From contig DUMC01000011.1 of NCBI GenBank assembly GCA_012840075.1, positions 1 to 53,156 on the forward strand: DNA of 53,156 bases. Direction: 5' to 3'. Positions 19,309 through 28,407 of this stretch are shown here, piece by piece. A program made the translations under genes and the position numbers. Source of the DNA: Clostridiaceae bacterium (GTDB lineage: Bacteria; Bacillota; Clostridia; Acetivibrionales; DUMC01). Numbering within the stretch: the first letter of the stretch is position 1; each line of letters starts with the position of its first letter. The notes under the pieces were generated by a model, which made no database searches, had not been told where the DNA came from, and saw only the letters and a program-made list of their open reading frames with translations.

Positions 19309-19791
19309 ATGGGGAGTATAATATGGATCCTGATAATGGCTCTGATTATTATCTCTGATCAGATTACCAAACATATAGTTTCAACCAATATTAAGGTAGG
19401 GGAATTGATACCTGTAATAAACAACTTCTTTTATATTACTTATCATACAAATACAGGAGCTGCCTGGGGAATATTACAAGATAAGCTATATATTCTCATA
19501 CCTTTAACTATTGTGTTTTCTTTAGTCATGTTTTACATGTTATTTAAAACAGAGCATAAACTATTAAAGATTGCATTATCATTTATACTTGGAGGAGCAA
19601 TTGGTAATTTGATTGACAGGGTAGTAAAAGGTAGTGTGGTAGATTTCCTTGACTTTTATTTCGGAAAATTTCATTTTCCAACCTTCAATATAGCTGACTG
19701 TTTTATTGTAATTGGAACAATTTTATTAGGAACATATATAGTACTTTATGGTAAGGAACCGGAAGAAGAAGAAAAGAAGGAAAGCGCATGA
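19309..19791 (+). CDS. lspA: Lipoprotein signal peptidase (signal peptidase II)
   Basis: LspA is the inner-membrane aspartyl protease that removes lipoprotein signal peptides. The 160-aa protein has four hydrophobic segments. The catalytic pair is D103 in GNLIDR and D130 in FNIADCF, and NTGAAWGI is the conserved loop near residue 49. The ATG follows AAAGGAGGAAAG. Its last codons overlap the start of the downstream pseudouridine synthase by 4 bp, a conserved pairing in Firmicutes. Confidence 0.97.
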   Translation: MGSIIWILIMALIIISDQITKHIVSTNIKVGELIPVINNFFYITYHTNTGAAWGILQDKLYILIPLTIVFSLVMFYMLFKTEHKLLKIALSFILGGAIGNLIDRVVKGSVVDFLDFYFGKFHFPTFNIADCFIVIGTILLGTYIVLYGKEPEEEEKKESA

Positions 19792-20723
19792 AAGACTTAA
19801 AGTTGGTTTCAAATACTGACGGGGTTAGAATAGATTCATGGCTTGCAAAAGAATTAGAAGGTTATTCTCGGTCTTATCTGCAAAAGTTAATAGAACAGGA
19901 TTTAGTTTATGTAAATGGGAAAAAAATCAAGGCAAATTATAAAGTGAAAAAAGGTGATGAAATTTCCATAACCATACCTGAACCGGAGACGCTGGACATA
20001 GAACCGGAAAATATTCCGTTGGATATACTCTATGAAGATGAGCACATTTTAGTCGTTAATAAACCTAAAGGCATGGTAGTACATCCGGCAGCAGGAAATT
20101 ATTCAGGTACTTTGGTAAACGCGATTATGAATTATTGCGGCGACAATCTGTCAGATATTAACGGAATTATACGGCCGGGGATTGTCCACAGACTGGACAA
20201 GGATACTTCAGGAGCTTTGATTGTAGCCAAAACTAATGAAGCTCATAAAATTATATCTGAAAAACTGAAAGAACATGATATAACACGCATATATATTGCA
20301 TTAGTCAAGGGAATAATAAAGGAAGACAAGGGTAAAATTGATTTACCTATCGGAAGACATCCGATTGACAGGAAAAAGATGGCCGTAAACACCAAGAACG
20401 GTAGGAAAGCAGTTACACACTATAGAGTGCTTGAAAGATTTGATGACTCAACATATGTGGAGTTAAGCCTTGAAACCGGACGAACTCACCAGATAAGAGT
20501 TCATATGTCGTATATAGGACATCCTGTTATAGGAGATGAAGTATATGGAGGGAGGCAAAAAGGCTATAATTTAAAGGGACAGGCTTTGCATGCAAAATGT
20601 ATAAAATTCCATCATCCAATTACAGGAGAGTATATGCATATTGAGGCACCGATACCTGATTATTTTGAAAAGTTGCTAAAAGAAAAAAGAAGAAGAATGT
20701 CAAATAATAAAAATTTTATATAG
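19788..20723 (+). CDS. rluD: RluD-type 23S rRNA pseudouridine synthase
   Basis: A 311-aa RluA-family pseudouridine synthase. An N-terminal S4 RNA-binding domain (about 13-60) precedes the catalytic domain, with motif HRLDKDTSG whose D137 is the nucleophile. RTHQIRVHMSYIGHPVIGDEVYGG further supports the family. The exact target positions cannot be assigned from sequence, since RluD-, YlyB- and RluB/C-like paralogues share these motifs. It is translationally coupled to lspA by the ATGA overlap. Its TAG stop coincides with the -35 of a candidate pyr-operon promoter. Confidence 0.9.
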   Translation: MKDLKLVSNTDGVRIDSWLAKELEGYSRSYLQKLIEQDLVYVNGKKIKANYKVKKGDEISITIPEPETLDIEPENIPLDILYEDEHILVVNKPKGMVVHPAAGNYSGTLVNAIMNYCGDNLSDINGIIRPGIVHRLDKDTSGALIVAKTNEAHKIISEKLKEHDITRIYIALVKGIIKEDKGKIDLPIGRHPIDRKKMAVNTKNGRKAVTHYRVLERFDDSTYVELSLETGRTHQIRVHMSYIGHPVIGDEVYGGRQKGYNLKGQALHAKCIKFHHPITGEYMHIEAPIPDYFEKLLKEKRRRMSNNKNFI

Positions 20724-20749
20724 ACATTAATTTTCATATATGATATCAT
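20721..20749 (+). promoter_or_regulatory. Candidate promoter of the pyr leader
   Basis: TAGACA (20721-20726) and TATCAT (20744-20749) are separated by 17 bp. Both boxes deviate from consensus, but the position upstream of the PyrR-responsive leader fits. Confidence 0.35.
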
Positions 20750-20815
20750 AAACAAGAATTAAGAACTAATATCATAATGGAAAGATATCAAAAATAAAAT
20801 ATAAAAACAATTAAT

Positions 20816-20907
20816 GTAGACCTTTATTTAGTATGGTTTCGTGAGGTTGCAAAGGTGTTAATTGTGATCAAAAATTGCTTCTTGCATTAATGCAGAGAAG
20901 CTTTTTT
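20816..20907 (+). promoter_or_regulatory. PyrR-responsive attenuator leader
   Basis: The transcript upstream of pyrR contains GGTTTCGTGAGGTT at 20835-20848. This matches the PyrR-binding consensus ARUCCNGNGAGGYU at the NGNGAGG core. It is enclosed by CCTTT (20821-20825) and AAAGG (20851-20855), which can pair. An intrinsic terminator follows: GCTTCTTGCA and TGCAGAGAAGC (20877-20901, one bulge, TTAA loop) and then T6. By analogy with Bacillus, UMP-bound PyrR would stabilise the binding loop and favour termination. Pairing of the antiterminator is inferred. Confidence 0.75.
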
Positions 20908-20923
20908 AAAGTTTACAAAGATA

Positions 20924-20980
20924 AAGGGGCGCACCCTTTCCCCATCCCATTGATACTTACGGGAAAAGGAATGTCCCTGA
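20924..20980. repeat. Degenerate hairpin repeat in the pyrR leader
   Basis: GGGGCGCACCCTTTCCCC and GGGAAAAGGAATGTCCCT form an imperfect inverted repeat across a 16-nt loop. The block AGGAATGTCCC also occurs in both hairpins at 3-104, so this may be a decayed copy of that family lying between the attenuator and pyrR. Confidence 0.4.
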
Positions 20981-21009
20981 TCTATAAAAATATAGGGAGA
21001 GTGGAAAAT

Positions 21010-21564
21010 ATGGAAAATATGGTTGAAAAAGCTCAAATCATGAATGAATCGGAAATTTCAAGAGCTATTTCAAGAATAGCTCATGAGATCATTGAAAAGC
21101 ACAAAGGTGTTGACGACGATTTGTTGATTATAGGAATACATCGACGTGGTGTGCCGCTTGCCGAAAGGATCGCAAAAAAAATACAGGAAGTGGAAAACAA
21201 ACCTGTTAAAGTCGGCAAGTTAGACATAACTTTTTACAGAGATGATTTGAGTACCTTGGCAGAACATCCTGTTGTTAATCGAACTGAAATAAATTGGCCG
21301 GTGACTAATAAAAAGATAATCTTGGTAGATGATGTACTTTATACCGGCAGGACAGTTAGAGCGGCCATCGATGCAATTATGGATCTTGGCAGACCCAGCA
21401 TGATACAGCTGGCTGTATTGATAGATAGAGGTCATAGGGAATTACCTATTAGAGCTGATTATGTAGGAAAGAATGTTCCTACTGCAAGGAACGAAGTCAT
21501 TCATGTAAAACTAGTGGAAATTGACGGTGTCAATAAGGTAGTAATATCACAAAAGCTTGATTGA
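21010..21564 (+). CDS. pyrR: PyrR bifunctional pyr-operon regulator / uracil phosphoribosyltransferase
   Basis: PyrR binds the leader RNA of pyr genes when UMP is high and also has uracil phosphoribosyltransferase activity. The PRPP-binding motif [14 protein letters not shown] is at residues 106-119, and [14 protein letters not shown] and DITFYRDDL are family motifs. With the ATG at 21010 the protein is 184 aa, close to the usual 180. AGGGAGAG upstream supports this start; an ATG nine bases later is possible. A much longer upstream reading frame exists but would run through the terminator hairpin of its own leader, so I reject it. Confidence 0.94.
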   Translation: MENMVEKAQIMNESEISRAISRIAHEIIEKHKGVDDDLLIIGIHRRGVPLAERIAKKIQEVENKPVKVGKLDITFYRDDLSTLAEHPVVNRTEINWPVTNKKIILVDDVLYTGRTVRAAIDAIMDLGRPSMIQLAVLIDRGHRELPIRADYVGKNVPTARNEVIHVKLVEIDGVNKVVISQKLD

Positions 21565-21576
21565 ATTACTACGAAC

Positions 21577-21607
21577 AGTAAGGATTAAGTTCTATCCTTA
21601 CTTTTTT
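21577..21607 (+). terminator. Terminator between pyrR and pyrB
   Basis: AGTAAGGAT and ATCCTTACT form a 9-bp stem followed by TTTTTT. I find no PyrR-binding loop between the pyrR stop and this hairpin, so it may be a constitutive partial terminator rather than a second attenuator. Confidence 0.75.
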
Positions 21608-21666
21608 AATGTAATTTTAAAGTTTTTACTGTATTTTAAAATTAAATTTAAAAGGAATGGGAAGTA

Positions 21667-22608
21667 ATGAGTCTGAAGGGCAAGGATTTATTGGGTCTTA
21701 GGCATCTTACAAAAGAAGAAATAGAGTACATACTCGACATTGCAAAGACAATGAAACTTGTGTTGCTGTCAAACAATAAAAAGACTCCACACCTGCAGGG
21801 AAAATCAGTTGTTACCCTGTTTTATGAAAACAGTACAAGGACAAGGCTTTCTTTTGAGCTGGCATCTAAATATATGGGTGCCAGCTCTGCCAACATTGCT
21901 GCTTCATCAAGCAGTGTTGCAAAAGGAGAATCTCTTATTGATACTGCACGTACAATAGACCAAATGGGGACGGATGTAATTGTAATCAGGCATCCTATGG
22001 CAGGTGCACCTGCACTGATTGCCAAAAATGTAAAAGCAGCGGTAATTAACGCAGGTGACGGAATGAATGAACATCCGACCCAGGCCCTTCTTGATATTTT
22101 TACTATAATAGAAAAGAAGGGGTCTCTTAAGGGACTCAAGGTAGCAATTATAGGTGATATATATCACAGTCGAGTTGCAAGAAGTAATATTTGGGGTATG
22201 ACGAAGTTAGGAGCCGAAGTCTGCGTTGCAGGACCTGCAACCTTATTACCTCCGCAACTTGAGATGACGGGAGTAAAAGTATATAGTACTGTGCAAGAAG
22301 CGCTAATAGATGCTGATGTTGTAATGGGACTCAGAATTCAATTAGAAAGACAAAAAAGCGGTTTATTTCCTTCATTGAGAGAATATTCACGGTTTTTCGG
22401 TCTAGATGAGAAACGTTTAAAACTTGCTAAAAAAGATGTACTTTTACTGCATCCAGGTCCTGTAAACAGGGGTGTTGAATTAACAACGTCAATAATTGAC
22501 GGTGAGCATTCACTAATAAACGAACAAGTTACAAACGGCGTAGCAGTTAGAATGGCACTATTATATTTATTAACCAGAAAGGGTGATAGTATTGAAGCTG
22601 TTAATTAA
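21667..22608 (+). CDS. pyrB: Aspartate carbamoyltransferase catalytic subunit
   Basis: PyrB condenses carbamoyl phosphate with aspartate, the first committed step of pyrimidine synthesis. At 313 aa it fits the catalytic chain. The carbamoyl-phosphate-binding motif STRTRLSFE, the loop [22 protein letters not shown] near residue 138 and the C-terminal [11 protein letters not shown] are all present. No regulatory chain (pyrI) follows, as usual in Firmicutes. Its 3' end overlaps the ribosome-binding site and start of pyrC. Confidence 0.97.
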   Translation: MSLKGKDLLGLRHLTKEEIEYILDIAKTMKLVLLSNNKKTPHLQGKSVVTLFYENSTRTRLSFELASKYMGASSANIAASSSSVAKGESLIDTARTIDQMGTDVIVIRHPMAGAPALIAKNVKAAVINAGDGMNEHPTQALLDIFTIIEKKGSLKGLKVAIIGDIYHSRVARSNIWGMTKLGAEVCVAGPATLLPPQLEMTGVKVYSTVQEALIDADVVMGLRIQLERQKSGLFPSLREYSRFFGLDEKRLKLAKKDVLLLHPGPVNRGVELTTSIIDGEHSLINEQVTNGVAVRMALLYLLTRKGDSIEAVN

Positions 22609-23881
22609 AAACGGTCATGTAGTCGATGCCAGGACAAAAAGAGACGGAATATTTGATATATTGATAGATGAAGGGAAAATAGTTGAAATAGGTAAGGATC
22701 TGGAAGTAGGCAGTAATTGCGACTACATTGACGCAGCAGGAAAGTATGTTATACCCGGTTTAGTCGATGCTCACTGTCACTTAAGAGATCCTGGATACGA
22801 ATATAAAGAGGATATTGAAAGCGGCTCTGCCAGTGCAGCTATGGGCGGTTTTACCTCAATTGCATGTATGCCCAATACAAATCCCTGTATTGATAATCAG
22901 GAAGTGGTCAAATATATTATTAACAAGGCAAAACAGGAAGCTTATGTTAATGTTTATCCTATTGGAGCTATAACAAAAGGTCAAAAAGGTGAAGAACTTG
23001 CAGAAATCGGGGAACTTAAATTTGCAGGTGCAGTAGCAATTTCAGATGACGGCAAGCCGGTTAAAAGTTCATCTTTAATGAAAAAAGCCCTTCAATATGC
23101 TTCTATGTTTGATATTACGGTAATATCACATTGCGAAGACTTGGATTTGGTAGAGGACGGAGTGATGAATGAAGGATATCAATCAACTGTTATGGGATTG
23201 AGAGGTATTCCGTCCGTTGCAGAATCCATAATGGTAGCAAGGGATCTCTTGCTGGCAGAATACACAAATACACCTATACATATTGCCCATGTCAGTACGG
23301 AAACCTCTGTTGAACTAATAAGGTTTGCCAAAAAAAGAGGTGTAAAAGTAACTGCAGAAACATGTCCTCACTATTTCTCATTAACGGAAGAAGCATGTGA
23401 AGGTTTTAATACAATGGCTAAGGTAAACCCACCTTTAAGAACAAAGAAAGATGTTGAAGCAATTATTGAAGGATTAAAAGACAGTACAATTGATGTTATA
23501 GCAACGGACCATGCTCCTCATCATGAGGATGAAAAAAATGTTGAGTTTAACATGGCAGCAAGTGGAATGGTAGGTTTTGAAACCGCACTTTCACTAGTTG
23601 TTACCAATCTTGTAAATCCAGGTATACTTACAATAGAACAAGTAGTGGAAAAGATGTGCCTGAATCCTTCACGTATTCTAGGTTTAAATAAAGGTGTGCT
23701 GGAAGTAGGCAGAACGGCAGATATTACAATATTTGACGTAAATGAGGAAAGAATAATAGATGTAAATAAATTTAAATCAAAAAGTAAGAATTCTCCTTTT
23801 GATAAATTTAAATTAAAGGGTGTAGTATATCATACAATAGTTAACGGAAAAGTTGTGGTAAGAGAAAAAGTTTTACTATAA
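22592..23881 (+). CDS. pyrC: Dihydroorotase
   Basis: PyrC cyclises carbamoyl-aspartate to dihydroorotate. This 429-aa type I zinc amidohydrolase shows the metal-binding [10 protein letters not shown], the HCED and HIAHVST histidines and the ATDHAPHH motif. The CMPNTNP substrate segment is also clear. TTG at 22592 was chosen because AAAGGGTG lies about 7 bases upstream and gives the usual [12 protein letters not shown] start; a GTG three codons earlier is less well placed. It overlaps pyrB by 17 bp. Confidence 0.96.
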   Translation: MKLLIKNGHVVDARTKRDGIFDILIDEGKIVEIGKDLEVGSNCDYIDAAGKYVIPGLVDAHCHLRDPGYEYKEDIESGSASAAMGGFTSIACMPNTNPCIDNQEVVKYIINKAKQEAYVNVYPIGAITKGQKGEELAEIGELKFAGAVAISDDGKPVKSSSLMKKALQYASMFDITVISHCEDLDLVEDGVMNEGYQSTVMGLRGIPSVAESIMVARDLLLAEYTNTPIHIAHVSTETSVELIRFAKKRGVKVTAETCPHYFSLTEEACEGFNTMAKVNPPLRTKKDVEAIIEGLKDSTIDVIATDHAPHHEDEKNVEFNMAASGMVGFETALSLVVTNLVNPGILTIEQVVEKMCLNPSRILGLNKGVLEVGRTADITIFDVNEERIIDVNKFKSKSKNSPFDKFKLKGVVYHTIVNGKVVVREKVLL

Positions 23882-23916
23882 TTTATTGTGCCGTAAAAAA
23901 GAAAGGGGGCTGTGTA

Positions 23917-24858
23917 ATGTTTATTGACAATTTAGTTGATAAAATAAAAGAAAAGAATAATCCAACCGTAGTCGGTCTCGATCCTAGAATTGAATATGTG
24001 CCGCATTCGATCAAAGAAAAGGCTTTTAATACCTATGGGAAAAATTTGAAGGGGTGTTCGGAAGCTATATTTGAATTTAATAAAAGAATAATCAATGCAA
24101 TAGCTGATATAGTACCGGCTCTGAAATTACAGCTTGCATATTATGAATTATATGGAATATACGGCATGGAAGTCCTTGCTAGGACCATAAATTACGGACG
24201 GGGTAAAGGGTTGCTGATTATTTGCGACGGTAAAAGAAATGATATTGGAAGTACGGCAGAAGCTTATTCTTCAGCCTATTTGGGGAAGGTTAACATAGAT
24301 GAAGGCATTCAGGAAACCGTCTTTGACGCAGATGCGTTAACGGTAAATCCTTTTTTAGGTTTTGACGGAATAAATCCATTTATTAATGACTGTAGCAAAT
24401 ATGGAAAAGGTATATTTATCCTGGTAAAAACATCAAATAAGTCATCCGGTCAATTACAAGATCTTTTAACTCATGAAGGCAAAAGCGTTTATGAAGTAAT
24501 AGCGGAACTGGTAAATGAATGGGGTAAAAACCTTATTGGTAAATATGGGTACAGCAGCGTCGGAGCAGTAGTAGGAGCTACATATCCGAACCAGGCAAAG
24601 ATATTAAGAAAAATCATGAAAAACTCATACATTCTTGTACCTGGATACGGAGCTCAGGGTGGAACTGCAAGGGATGTTGTACATTCCTTTAACTGTGACG
24701 GACTGGGAGCTATAATAAATGCATCCAGAAGCATAATGTGCGCTTATAAATCAGATACTTGGAAAGAAAAATACAGTGAAGATGAGTTCGATATTGCAGC
24801 AAGAGAGGAAGCAATCAAGATGAGAGACGATATAAACAAAGCACTGGAATCAAAATGA
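23917..24858 (+). CDS. pyrF: Orotidine 5'-phosphate decarboxylase
   Basis: PyrF decarboxylates OMP to UMP, the last step of the pathway. The protein is 313 aa, matching the longer subfamily 2 enzymes rather than the 240-aa type. The catalytic D104-K106 and D109 tetrad region CDGKRNDIG is intact, as are VVGLDPR at 18-24 and the phosphate-binding VPGYGAQGG near residue 248. ATG with GAAAGGGGG upstream. Confidence 0.95.
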   Translation: MFIDNLVDKIKEKNNPTVVGLDPRIEYVPHSIKEKAFNTYGKNLKGCSEAIFEFNKRIINAIADIVPALKLQLAYYELYGIYGMEVLARTINYGRGKGLLIICDGKRNDIGSTAEAYSSAYLGKVNIDEGIQETVFDADALTVNPFLGFDGINPFINDCSKYGKGIFILVKTSNKSSGQLQDLLTHEGKSVYEVIAELVNEWGKNLIGKYGYSSVGAVVGATYPNQAKILRKIMKNSYILVPGYGAQGGTARDVVHSFNCDGLGAIINASRSIMCAYKSDTWKEKYSEDEFDIAAREEAIKMRDDINKALESK

Positions 24859-24923
24859 CAATAAATTCAAAGTCCCAGAGGCATTGTGATGTGTAAGATG
24901 TAAAATAGCAAAGGAGATGAGTA

Positions 24924-25742
24924 ATGCAACCGGTTTTATTCGAGAAAATTGTCCATAATGAAGAACTTGTACCCAGCATATTTAAATTGGTTTTTAAATC
25001 GGAATATATAGCACAAAATGCAAAACCGGGTCAATTCGTAAATATAAAATGCTGCGAAGGGATAAACACAATTCTCAGAAGGCCAATAAGCATTTGCGAT
25101 GTAGACAGAGATAATAATTACGTTACCATAGTCTATCAAAAACGCGGAAAAGGGACGGAATATCTTTCTCGAGCAAGAGAAGGGGACACCCTTAATGTTA
25201 TTGGTCCCCTTGGAAGATCTTTTGAAATGTCAGACCGATATAAAAATATAGCTGTTGTCGGAGGAGGAATAGGTATCTTTCCGTTATTGTTCCTTCTAAA
25301 GGAAAGCAAAACTATGAAAAAAACAGCATTTATTGGCTTTAGGAACAAGGAAAATTACGTACTTATAGATGAATTTGAAAGATATGCAAATGATTTGTTC
25401 ATATCTACGGATGACGGGAGTTTTGGATATAAAGGTTTTATCACGGATTTATTCGAGAATGGAATTGCAAATGAAAAATTTGATATAATATATACATGTG
25501 GTCCTGAGGCAATGATGGAAAAGGTTGTGAAAGCATCTTACCAAGCAGGGATACCTTGCCAGGTAAGTCTTGAGCAGAGGATGGGATGCGGTATAGGAGC
25601 CTGTCTCGCCTGCGTATGCAGAATAAAGATAATCTCGGAATCAGAAAAGGAAAATAGTAATAAAAGCTGGCACTACAAGAGAGTTTGCAAAGACGGACCT
25701 GTATTTTGGGGTCACGAGTGGTATGAATGGGGCCAGGCTTGA
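24924..25742 (+). CDS. pyrK: Dihydroorotate dehydrogenase electron-transfer subunit
   Basis: PyrK carries FAD and a [2Fe-2S] cluster and passes electrons from class 1B dihydroorotate dehydrogenase to NAD+. The FAD-binding motif RRPISICDVD is near residues 52-61, GGGIGIFPLLFLL is the nucleotide-binding turn, and the cluster motif CGIGACLACVC lies near 222-232 with a further cysteine in YKRVCKDGPVF. Length 272 aa. It directly precedes pyrD, its partner. Confidence 0.95.
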   Translation: MQPVLFEKIVHNEELVPSIFKLVFKSEYIAQNAKPGQFVNIKCCEGINTILRRPISICDVDRDNNYVTIVYQKRGKGTEYLSRAREGDTLNVIGPLGRSFEMSDRYKNIAVVGGGIGIFPLLFLLKESKTMKKTAFIGFRNKENYVLIDEFERYANDLFISTDDGSFGYKGFITDLFENGIANEKFDIIYTCGPEAMMEKVVKASYQAGIPCQVSLEQRMGCGIGACLACVCRIKIISESEKENSNKSWHYKRVCKDGPVFWGHEWYEWGQA

Positions 25743-25774
25743 AAAGTTGAATTATTGTTTTGGGGTGAAACTTA

Positions 25775-26692
25775 ATGACTGATAGTCTGTTAAAAGTTGA
25801 AATCGCAGGTATTAAACTTAAAAACCCTGTTATAGCCGCATCCGGTACATTTGGATTTGGTAGGGAATATTCGGAGTTTATCGATTTAAATAAATTGGGA
25901 GGTATTTCAGTTAAAGGACTTACATTGAAACCTAGAGAAGGTAATAAACCTCCCAGAATAGCAGAGACTCCTGCCGGAATATTGAATAGTATCGGATTGC
26001 AGAATCCCGGCGTTGATGCTTTTATTAAAGACGAACTGCCATTTCTTAAGCAATTCGATACTGCTATTATTGCCAATATTGCAGGCAACACCATAGAAGA
26101 ATATTGCGAACTGGCAGAAAAACTTTCAGATACTGATATAGATGCATTTGAACTTAATGTATCATGTCCAAACGTAAAAGAAGGATGTGTTGCCTTTGGC
26201 AACACAGTTGAAGGAATATCGAAAATTACAAAGCAGGTAAAAAAATATTGCAAAAAACCGCTTATTGTAAAGTTAACACCTAATGTAACAGATATTAAGG
26301 AAATCGCAATGGCGGCAGAAGCTAACGGTGCAGATGCAATCTCATTGATAAACACTATTTTAGGAATGGCTATAGATATTCACAAAAGAAGACCTATACT
26401 TGCGAATAATTTCGGAGGGTTGTCAGGACCTGCAGTCAAGCCCATAGCGGTGAGAATGACCTATGAAGTGGCAAGTGTTGTAAAAATACCGGTAATAGGA
26501 ATGGGCGGAATAACATCGGGAGATGATGCCATAGAGTTTTTCCTTGCAGGAGCTTCAGCAGTAATGGTAGGAACCTGGAATTTTGTTAATCCTTATGCTT
26601 GTATTGAGATTATTAACCAGATAAAAAGTTACTTGACCATGTATAAATACAAGAGTATATATGATATAATAGGAAAAATACAGTTAAACTAA
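25775..26692 (+). CDS. pyrD: Dihydroorotate dehydrogenase, class 1B catalytic subunit
   Basis: PyrD oxidises dihydroorotate to orotate using FMN. The active-site cysteine is C131 in [10 protein letters not shown], the signature of class 1B enzymes that work with PyrK. FMN-binding motifs NSIGLQNPG and [12 protein letters not shown] are present. Length 305 aa is normal. Confidence 0.97.
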   Translation: MTDSLLKVEIAGIKLKNPVIAASGTFGFGREYSEFIDLNKLGGISVKGLTLKPREGNKPPRIAETPAGILNSIGLQNPGVDAFIKDELPFLKQFDTAIIANIAGNTIEEYCELAEKLSDTDIDAFELNVSCPNVKEGCVAFGNTVEGISKITKQVKKYCKKPLIVKLTPNVTDIKEIAMAAEANGADAISLINTILGMAIDIHKRRPILANNFGGLSGPAVKPIAVRMTYEVASVVKIPVIGMGGITSGDDAIEFFLAGASAVMVGTWNFVNPYACIEIINQIKSYLTMYKYKSIYDIIGKIQLN

Positions 26693-26770
26693 CGAAAAAT
26701 CAGTTAAATTAATAATATAAACAAATAAAACAACTAAGTTAAATAGAAAAACATTCAAACAGGTGAAGCT

Positions 26771-27454
26771 ATGGTAACGAGGTTAATTTTAGTAAGACAT
26801 GCCGAAGCTGAAGGAAATGTAAACAGAGTGTTTCACGGCTGGACGGACTCTGATATAACTGAAAAAGGCCATATGCAGGCAAAATTAGTGGCAGAACGTT
26901 TGAAAAATTTTAAAATCGACGTTCTATACTCCAGCAGTCTTAAGAGAACACTTAAAACTGCTGAGTATATTTCAAAAGCAATCGGATTGCCTATCATAAG
27001 AACAGATAAATTAAAAGAGATTAACGGTGGTGACTGGGAAAACGTACCTTGGAGTATATTACCAAAAAAATGGCCCGAAGCATATGATTCATGGGAAAAT
27101 AAACCATATATTCATCAAATGCCAAACGGCGAATCCATGAAAGAATTTCAAGAAAGGCTTGTTGATGAAGTAGAAACTATTATTAATAACAATAAAGGCA
27201 AAATTATTTGTATAGTAACCCACGGCACGGCAATCAGAGTTCTTACATGTTATTTTCATCACTGTAATCTGGAAAATATTAACGAAATAAATTGGGTGGA
27301 AAATACATCTATCACGATAGTTGATTATAAAGACGGTGTATATAAGGTAGTGGTTGAAGGGGATTCTTCGCATTTGGAGCAACATATGAAAACTTTGGAA
27401 AACCAAGACTGGTGGCTGGAAAAAGCTACAGAACTATATAAAAAGAAAGAGTGA
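26771..27454 (+). CDS. Histidine phosphatase family protein
   Basis: A 227-aa phosphoglycerate-mutase-like phosphatase. The RHG-type motif is VRHAEAEGN, with the phosphorylated histidine at H10, and the second histidine is in THGTAIRV. SSSLKRTLKTAEYI and the ENTSIT segment are family features. Relatives include cofactor-independent phosphatases such as alpha-ribazole phosphatase and PhoE, and the substrate cannot be assigned. It lies within the pyr transcript between pyrD and an OPRT-like gene. A nucleotide-related phosphatase role is possible but is inference. Confidence 0.88.
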   Translation: MVTRLILVRHAEAEGNVNRVFHGWTDSDITEKGHMQAKLVAERLKNFKIDVLYSSSLKRTLKTAEYISKAIGLPIIRTDKLKEINGGDWENVPWSILPKKWPEAYDSWENKPYIHQMPNGESMKEFQERLVDEVETIINNNKGKIICIVTHGTAIRVLTCYFHHCNLENINEINWVENTSITIVDYKDGVYKVVVEGDSSHLEQHMKTLENQDWWLEKATELYKKKE

Positions 27455-27459
27455 GAATA

Positions 27460-28380
27460 ATGAATATGTTAGGCAATAAACTCATAGAATGGCTTTTTGA
27501 AACCAATGCACTAAGAGTAAGCAGCGCAGATAATCCTTTTTGGTATACTTCCGGAACGATAGGACCGTATTATATAAACACACATTTTTTATACGGAAAC
27601 GAAGAAAAAGCAAATAAACTTTTGGAATTTATAGATAATAAAAAGGATGAAATATATAATTTCCCAATAGAGCTTACAAATGTAATGTGGGAGAATTACG
27701 AAAAAGATGCTATTTATAAAGGTGTGATTGAGCAATTATGTACTTTCATAAAAGATACCGTCGGGTTGGATGAAATTGATTATATTTCCGGCGGGGAAAG
27801 AAGGGACTGGTTTTTTTCCTTCTTGACCGCAAAAATACTCGGTAAACCCCACTTAACCATTTATAAAGATTTAAGCATTACTGAATATAACAATAACCAT
27901 GTTAGAAAGGTCAAAAACATTAAAGATATTGATGAAAATGAAAATGAAAATAATAGTATTGGTGACGATAATGTGACAAACATAAAAGGCAAAAAGGTTT
28001 TGCATATTACTGATCTTGTTACTGAAGCATCAAGTTTTGAAAGGTCATGGATACCTGCCGTAAAAAATGTCGGCTGGAATATTAAATGGAGCATTGCTAT
28101 TGTTGACAGAAACCAAGGAGGTAAAGAATTACTCCAGAGGCTGGGAGTTAATTTATACTCAATTGTTAATATAGAAGAATATACATTTGAGAAAGCCCTT
28201 AAACTTGGATTAATAAATGATGCGCAATATAAGATGATCATAGATTATATAAATGACCCAAAAGGTTCAATGAGAAAGTTTTTACAAGAAAATCCTGAAT
28301 TTTTACAAAAATCCCTGTCAATGGGAGGAAAAATAGCTGAAAGAGCAAAACTATGTATTGAAAAGAAAATATATTTTTAA
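27460..28380 (+). CDS. Divergent orotate phosphoribosyltransferase-like protein
   Basis: A 306-aa protein that resembles orotate phosphoribosyltransferase but is about 100 residues longer than classical PyrE. PyrE-like features are LRVSSADNPFWYTSGTIGPYYIN at 18-40 (a PyrE N-terminus pattern), ISGGERRDWFFS at 109-120, a PRPP-loop-like stretch ITDLVTEASSF at 183-193, and VDRNQGG at 216-222. The PRPP loop lacks the usual TTGGS. A low-complexity acidic insert (DENENENN) sits at about 158-165. No classical pyrE occurs in this otherwise nearly complete pyr operon, so this gene may supply the step; that is inference. ATG at 27460 was chosen; the reading frame opens slightly earlier with a GTG overlapping the previous stop. 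Confidence 0.72.
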   Translation: MNMLGNKLIEWLFETNALRVSSADNPFWYTSGTIGPYYINTHFLYGNEEKANKLLEFIDNKKDEIYNFPIELTNVMWENYEKDAIYKGVIEQLCTFIKDTVGLDEIDYISGGERRDWFFSFLTAKILGKPHLTIYKDLSITEYNNNHVRKVKNIKDIDENENENNSIGDDNVTNIKGKKVLHITDLVTEASSFERSWIPAVKNVGWNIKWSIAIVDRNQGGKELLQRLGVNLYSIVNIEEYTFEKALKLGLINDAQYKMIIDYINDPKGSMRKFLQENPEFLQKSLSMGGKIAERAKLCIEKKIYF

Positions 28381-28407
28381 AATATATTTTAAAGGTGAGA
28401 TGTATAA

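Noticed and set aside
20875-21009. 45-residue N-terminal extension of PyrR
   Set aside because: It would translate through the attenuator terminator and has no family match; the ATG at 21010 gives the normal length.
25441-26355. 304-aa open frame on the minus strand opposite pyrK/pyrD
   Set aside because: It is antisense to two certain genes, has no ribosome-binding site or recognisable motif, and its composition follows the codon pattern of pyrD.
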